Origin: Holophagales bacterium
GTDB lineage: Bacteria > Acidobacteriota > Thermoanaerobaculia > Multivoradales > Multivoraceae
Assembly (NCBI GenBank): GCA_009843505.1
Contig: VYDI01000031.1
Coordinates: forward strand, 62,001-126,000
DNA length: 64,000 bases
Reading direction: 5' to 3'
Shown: one piece after another, positions 60,268 through 64,000 of the stretch
How the letters are laid out: each line of letters opens with the position of its first letter
How positions within the stretch are numbered: position 1 is the stretch's first letter
The notes under the pieces: model-generated
Databases searched by the model: none
Seen by the model: only the letters and a program-made list of their open reading frames with translations
What the model was told of the DNA's origin: nothing
Position numbers and translations under genes: made by a program

Positions 60268-60636
60268 CTATCCTCTCCTCAAGGAGAAATATACACCAAC
60301 AAAGTAACCGTAGAAGGGGCCGTCTCCGGACGCGGAAGAACGTTATAAACCATTTATAATCAGTGACTTGGGGGGTCGGTACGGGGATGGTAGGGAGCGG
60401 AGGCGGCAGCGGAGCGATTGTGCATTCTGCGGACTTCGACCGCCGGGCCGCGCGGAGCGCCGATTCCCTCCGCAGCGCGGCCGCAGAACAACCGGAACCG
60501 CTGCCCGGACAATCCGCTGCCGGTGCGCAGATCCCTTGTTGGCCGATCCGCCGGGATTCCGCAGGATGTTCCCGGCTCGGCCGACACGACGCTTGTTCGG
60601 CCGACACGACGCTCGCTCGGCTGACATGGCGCTTGC
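60268..60636. other. dnaA-dnaN intergenic region
   Basis: 369 bp. It contains an AT-rich palindrome (60343-60359), likely near the dnaN promoter, and four palindromic octamers at 20-bp pitch (60577-60644) next to and overlapping the dnaA stop. No convincing gene. No exact TTATCCACA DnaA box is seen; TTATAAACC at 60343 is at best a 6/9 match. Confidence 0.5.
60343..60359. promoter_or_regulatory. AT-rich palindrome upstream of dnaN
   Basis: TTATAAA-CCA-TTTATAA, a perfect 7-bp inverted repeat with a 3-bp centre, 76 bp before the dnaN start. It stands out in a very GC-rich region and supplies -10-like hexamers on both strands (TATAAA, TATAAT). It may be the dnaN promoter, an operator, or a melting site. 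Confidence 0.4.
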
Positions 60637-60644
60637 TCAGCCGA
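60577..60644. repeat. Four palindromic octamers at 20-bp pitch after dnaA
   Basis: TCGGCCGA at 60577-60584 and 60597-60604, TCGGCTGA at 60617-60624 and TCAGCCGA at 60637-60644, each exactly 20 bp apart. The 12-bp spacers are also alike (CACGACGCTTGT-like). Octamers 3 and 4 are reverse complements of each other. The last overlaps the dnaA stop. Confidence 0.8.
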
Positions 60645-61992
60645 GCTGCCGGGCGAAACGCTCCAGTTGAGCGGCCAGGCGCTCGTCGTCGGCGCGTCGG
60701 CGCTCGATCTGCTCGACGGAGTACATGACGGTCGAGTGATGCTTGCCGTTGAACACTCTCCCGATCTCCGGGTAGGACATCTCCGTCAGACGCTTGCAGA
60801 GGTACATCGCGATCTGGCGCGGATAGGTGATCTGCCGGGAGTTGCTCTTGCTCTTGATCTCGCGGACCTTGAGGCCGTAGTGGTGGGCCACCATCTTGAT
60901 GATCTGCGCCGCCGACACCGGGCGGTCCTGTTCCGGCAGCACGTCGCGCAGCGCTTCCTTGGCGAACTCGAGATCGAGGGGCACGCCCGACAGTGAGGCG
61001 AAGGCGGTGACCCGGTTGAGCAGACCTTCGAGTTCGCGTACGTTCGAGTGCACCTGCCGGGCGATGAACATGGCGACGTCCGTGTCCAGGTCCAGGCCCT
61101 GCTGTTGCCGGGCCTTGCGCTGGAGGATGGCGACCTTGGTCTCCAGGTCGGGGGGCTGGATATCGGCGAGAAGACCCGAGCCGAAGCGGCTTCGCAGACG
61201 CTCTTCGATGTCCGCCATGTCGCGCGGCTGGGCGTCCGAGGTGACGATGATCTGCTTCTGCCGGGTGTAGAGCACGTTGAAGGTGTGGAAGAACTCCTCC
61301 TGGGACCGCTCCTTCTTGGCCAGGAACTGGATGTCGTCCACCAGCAGGACGTCGATCGTCCGGTAGCGCTCGCGGAAGGCGGGCATTCGCTCGAACCGGA
61401 TCGAGGTGATCAGGTCGTTCACGAAGTCCTCGGCGGCGAGATAGACGACCCGGGTGCCTGGGGCCGCGCGCTTGAGGCGGTTTCCGATCGCGTGCAGTAG
61501 ATGGGTCTTGCCCAGGCCCACCCCGCCGTAGAGGAAGAGGGGGTTGTACGCGATGCCGGGCTTCTCGGCGACGGCCTGGGAGGCGGCGCTGGCGAAGCGG
61601 TTCGAGTTGCCGACCACGAACGAGTCGAACCGGTACTGGGGGTTGAGTGAACTGCTTGGCGCACCCTCCGTCTCGGGGCGATCAGCGGTTCCGGAGCCCC
61701 CCACGGACTTCGTACGCGGTGACCTTCCGGGCGGTTCGACCCTGGTCCGCGTCTCGCCGCTCTTGAACAGGACCTGGTAGGTCGGGCCCTTGAGATCGGC
61801 GATCGCCCAGTCGACGATCGGACGGAAGCCCTCCTCGAGCGCCTCGACGAAGCGCGAGTTCGGCGCTTCGAGGACGAGGTGTTCGGCGTCTTCCGACGCG
61901 ACCCTCAGGGGATGAAACCAGGTGCGGAAATCCTCGGCCGGGAGATCCGCGCGCAACTGCCGGCGTAAAGTCGGCCAGACCGAACTAGGCAT
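60637..61992 (-). CDS. dnaA: Chromosomal replication initiator DnaA
   Basis: 451 residues from ATG 61992 (458 from an in-frame GTG at 62013; neither has a strong Shine-Dalgarno at good spacing). Domain I VWPTLRRQLRADLPAEDFRTW; AAA+ domain with Walker A LYGGVGLGKTHLLHAIG, Walker B VLLVDDIQFLAKKERSQEEF; domain IV DNA-binding signature YPEIGRVFNGKHHSTVMYSV. It binds DnaA boxes and opens the origin. It is divergent from mutY across a 389-bp gap that carries DnaA-box-like sites. Confidence 0.95.
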   Translation of the reverse strand: MPSSVWPTLRRQLRADLPAEDFRTWFHPLRVASEDAEHLVLEAPNSRFVEALEEGFRPIVDWAIADLKGPTYQVLFKSGETRTRVEPPGRSPRTKSVGGSGTADRPETEGAPSSSLNPQYRFDSFVVGNSNRFASAASQAVAEKPGIAYNPLFLYGGVGLGKTHLLHAIGNRLKRAAPGTRVVYLAAEDFVNDLITSIRFERMPAFRERYRTIDVLLVDDIQFLAKKERSQEEFFHTFNVLYTRQKQIIVTSDAQPRDMADIEERLRSRFGSGLLADIQPPDLETKVAILQRKARQQQGLDLDTDVAMFIARQVHSNVRELEGLLNRVTAFASLSGVPLDLEFAKEALRDVLPEQDRPVSAAQIIKMVAHHYGLKVREIKSKSNSRQITYPRQIAMYLCKRLTEMSYPEIGRVFNGKHHSTVMYSVEQIERRRADDERLAAQLERFARQLG

Positions 61993-62123
61993 GCTCCCCC
62001 GTTCCGTCCGCACCGACCAAAGCCATGTTGAACCAGCGCACGGCAGTGCCGCCTCTGCCCGCTTGCTCCGCTGCTACTCCGAACCGACGCACTTCTCCCC
62101 CACATTCCAGCGCGCACGACCAC

Positions 62124-62150
62124 CAATTCCCGGTGCCGGGTAGGGAATTG
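62124..62150. promoter_or_regulatory. Palindrome upstream of dnaA
   Basis: CAATTCCC (62124-62131) and GGGAATTG (62143-62150) form perfect 8-bp arms around an 11-bp centre that itself contributes CCCGG-TG-CCGGG. It sits 132 bp before the dnaA start. A regulator-binding role is possible. Confidence 0.35.
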
Positions 62151-62177
62151 CCGCTCTGCAGAGCTACGTTCCGCAGC

Positions 62178-62198
62178 TTTTCCGCACAGTGTGGAAAA
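62178..62198. promoter_or_regulatory. Inverted pair of DnaA-box-like sequences
   Basis: TTTTCCGCA at 62178-62186 and, on the minus strand, TTTTCCACA at 62198-62190, separated by 3 bp. The second differs from the consensus TTATCCACA at one position, the first at two. A third partial match (TTCCGCA) lies at 62170-62176. They may serve dnaA autoregulation or origin function. Confidence 0.5.
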
Positions 62199-62402
62199 AC
62201 CTTGGAAGACCGGCGAAGAGACTCGGGACAGCTAGTTCCTGGGCGCTACCTGTTGGTCCTACGCCGAGTGGCCTCCGTTACGCGAGAAGCGCAGGATAGC
62301 AGCGGGATCCGGCTTCAACAAGGGGTGTCCGAGCACTTTCTTCACGTTTTCTTCGTCGCGCGCACGGCGCCGCCCGTCGGCGGGCGCCTTAGGTCCTGAA
62401 CT

Positions 62403-63533
62403 GTGTTGCAGTTAGTCGAGCCGGAGCAACTCCGGGGCGCTCTGCTGGCCTGGTTCGATCGTTGCCGACGCGATCTGCCCTGGCGGCGAACCAGGGATCC
62501 GTACGGGATCCTGGTCGCGGAAATCATGCTGCAGCAGACCCGGAGCGAGGTCGTCGCGACCCGTTACCGGGGTTTCCTGGAGCGGTTCCCGGATGTCGAC
62601 GCGCTGGCGGAGGCGCCGGTCGAGTCGGTCGAAGCGGCCTGGTCCGGCCTCGGCTACTACCGCCGGGCCCGGAACCTCCACCGGACGGCCCGGATCCTGG
62701 CGGAGCGGGGCGCGTTGCCCGCGAGCGCCGCGGAGTGGGCGGAGCTGCCGGGAGTCGGCGCGTACACCTCGGCGCTGCTCGCGAGCCGCTGCTGCGGGGA
62801 GTCGTCGCCGGTACTGGACGGCAACGTCGAACGCGTGTTGAGCCGGTTCCTGGCGGCCACGCAAGCCCCTCGCCGCGCCGCCGCCAGACGGAACCTGCTG
62901 GCGACCGCCGCCCGGCTGCTGGACCCGGGTCGTCCCGGGGACTCCAACCAGGCGCTGATGGAGGTCGGATCGCTGGTTTGCCGTCGAGGCAGGCCCGATT
63001 GCGGCGCCTGTCCGCTCGCTCCAGGTTGTCGGGCATTCCACTCGCCGCGGCTCGATCCGCGGGCCTTTCCCGTTGCCGGACCGCGGCGGGCCAGGGAGGT
63101 CCGCCACTGCTTCACGGCGGTCGTCCGGCAGGGCGAGGATCTGCTCCTTCATCGTCGGCCCGGGGACGCGGACTGGCTGGCCGGCCGCTGGCACCTGCCG
63201 ACCGTGGAGCTCGCGAGCGGAGACGAGTCGACCCGCGCGGCGGAAGCTCTGGGCAGGGAGTTCGGCGGCTGCTGGGAGTGTGACGAACCCGCGGCCCTGG
63301 TGCGGCACGCAGTGACCTACAGGGACTTCCTCGTGCGAGCCGCGATCGCCCGATGGCGCCCGGAACGCAGGCCGGAGGAATCGACCGGCGACCGGGTTCC
63401 GGCGGAGGGATCGGCGCTGGCCTGGTTCGGCCGGGAGGAGATCGAGGGGTTGCCGACCTCGTCTCTGCTGCGGAAGACGCTTGACTCCGTCGGCGTCAAC
63501 TGCGCCGATCCGCCAATACACTCCGGGCCATGA
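62403..63533 (+). CDS. mutY: A/G-specific adenine glycosylase
   Basis: 376 residues. HhH-GPD fold with catalytic E40 (AEIMLQQTR) and D139 (VLDGNVERVL), hairpin LPGVGAYTSALLAS, and a [4Fe-4S] cluster C193-x6-C200-x2-C203-x5-C209. The C-terminal NUDIX-like domain (HCFTAVVRQGEDLLLHRR) recognises 8-oxoG. It removes adenine mispaired with 8-oxoguanine. The start is GTG at 62403; the stop overlaps the next gene (ATGA). Confidence 0.95.
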   Translation: MLQLVEPEQLRGALLAWFDRCRRDLPWRRTRDPYGILVAEIMLQQTRSEVVATRYRGFLERFPDVDALAEAPVESVEAAWSGLGYYRRARNLHRTARILAERGALPASAAEWAELPGVGAYTSALLASRCCGESSPVLDGNVERVLSRFLAATQAPRRAAARRNLLATAARLLDPGRPGDSNQALMEVGSLVCRRGRPDCGACPLAPGCRAFHSPRLDPRAFPVAGPRRAREVRHCFTAVVRQGEDLLLHRRPGDADWLAGRWHLPTVELASGDESTRAAEALGREFGGCWECDEPAALVRHAVTYRDFLVRAAIARWRPERRPEESTGDRVPAEGSALAWFGREEIEGLPTSSLLRKTLDSVGVNCADPPIHSGP

Positions 63534-64000
63534 CGCCGACGGAAGCTCCGCCGAGGATCCCCTTTGTCGACCTGGCCGCCCAGTCGAGGCGGCTCCGGCC
63601 GGAGATCGACCGCCGGATCGGCGAGGTTCTCGACCACGGCCGGTACGTCATGGGCCCCGAGGTCGACGAACTGGAGGCGGAGCTGGGCCGATGGGGCGGC
63701 GGCGTCTCCGCGCTGGCGGTTTCGAGCGGCTCGGATGCGCTGCTGATCGCCCTGCTTGCGCTCGGCGTCGGCAGGAGGGAAGACCGGCGCGACGCCGTCT
63801 TCGTTCCGACCTTCACGTTCACCGCGACCGCGGAGGTCGTCCTGCTCGCGGGCGCTGTTCCCGTCTTCGTCGACGTGCGCGAGGACGACTTCCTGATCGA
63901 CGTCGAGTCGCTCGACCGGGAGTACGAGGTCGTGCGGGCCGCCGGCGTCGCCAGGCCGAAGGCGGTGATTCCGGTGGACCTGTTCGGCCTGCCGGTGGCT
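63530..64000 (+). CDS. DegT/DnrJ/EryC1/StrS-type aminotransferase (truncated by window end)
   Basis: 157 residues are visible. It starts MTPTEAPPRIPFVDLAAQSRRLRPEIDRRI, then VLDHGRYVMGPEVDELEAEL and the PLP-phosphate loop VSSGSDALLIALLALGVG, followed by VFVPTFTFTATAEVVLLAGAVPVFVDV. These are the family hallmarks of PLP sugar aminotransferases used for amino-sugars in surface glycans. The PLP lysine is beyond the window. The ATG at 63530 overlaps the mutY stop (ATGA). Confidence 0.9.
   Translation, partial: MTPTEAPPRIPFVDLAAQSRRLRPEIDRRIGEVLDHGRYVMGPEVDELEAELGRWGGGVSALAVSSGSDALLIALLALGVGRREDRRDAVFVPTFTFTATAEVVLLAGAVPVFVDVREDDFLIDVESLDREYEVVRAAGVARPKAVIPVDLFGLPVA

Larger units (their letters stand above)
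62014..62402. other. dnaA-mutY divergent intergenic region, possible oriC
   Basis: 389 bp with no gene. It contains an inverted pair of DnaA-box-like sequences (62178-62198), a palindrome with 8-bp arms (62124-62150) and a GC-rich hairpin just before mutY (around 62366-62389). It must hold promoters for both genes. No long AT-rich melting region is seen, so an origin is possible but not shown. Confidence 0.4.

Overview
The window is 64 kb of gene-dense, GC-rich (roughly two-thirds G+C by eye) bacterial chromosome. The organism looks Gram-negative and rod-shaped: it has mreBCD-mrdA-rodA, a lipoprotein, an LPS-kinase-like protein, a Wzm/Wzt-type glycan exporter and a periplasmic-facing PpiD/SurA-like chaperone. 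The combination of a sufBCDSU-sufT operon, rpsU-mutS2-dnaG-rpoD, a DUF3467 protein and a coiled-coil C4 zinc-ribbon protein recalls uncultured Acidobacteriota-like lineages. That assignment is inference from gene content, not a phylogeny.

Layout. 1-7.5 kb (minus): a truncated membrane-anchored protein, then the SUF iron-sulfur operon led by an IscR-like Rrf2 repressor (rrf2-sufB-sufC-sufD-sufS-sufU-sufT) and ending in a secreted dual-specificity-type phosphatase. 7.6-9.1 kb (plus): a Phd/PIN toxin-antitoxin pair and a steroid 5-alpha-reductase-fold membrane protein. 9.1-13.8 kb (minus): pckA-acs-AI-2E transporter. 13.9-20.4 kb (minus): the macromolecular synthesis cluster rpsU-mutS2-dnaG-rpoD and tRNA-Asn. 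20.4-24.9 kb: an accessory patch with poorly known proteins, including two paralogues with different N-termini, a NYN-domain nuclease-like protein and a secreted protein. 25.0-28.5 kb (plus): tRNA-Met, zinc-ribbon protein, yggS and an acyl-CoA synthetase. 28.5-40.0 kb (minus): mreB-mreC-mreD-mrdA-rodA-rng, run on into a kinase/glycosidase-like fusion, Wzm, Wzt and DUF3467. 40.1-50.3 kb: ppiD, ruvA, ruvB in opposite orientation, then thrA-asd-thrB-thrC. 50.3-62 kb (minus): dnaA, dnaN, gyrB, gyrA, fructose-6-phosphate-aldolase-type transaldolase, M20 peptidase, CYTH protein and nucleotidyltransferase. 62.4-64 kb (plus): mutY and a truncated DegT-type aminotransferase.

Most genes are packed with 1-4 nt overlaps (ATGA, TTGA, GTGA, TGATG), so operon membership can be read from the sequence. 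The two gaps flanking dnaA carry inverted DnaA-box-like sites on one side and four 8-bp palindromes at an exact 20-bp pitch on the other, so the origin may lie here.

The most striking non-genic signal is a pair of ~204-bp elements in inverted orientation on either side of ruvB. Each has perfect 34-35-bp terminal inverted repeats, and the arms differ between the two copies in a matched way. ruvB is on the opposite strand from ruvA, as expected if recombination between the elements inverted the ruvB segment. A diverged half-element lies between mutS2 and dnaG.
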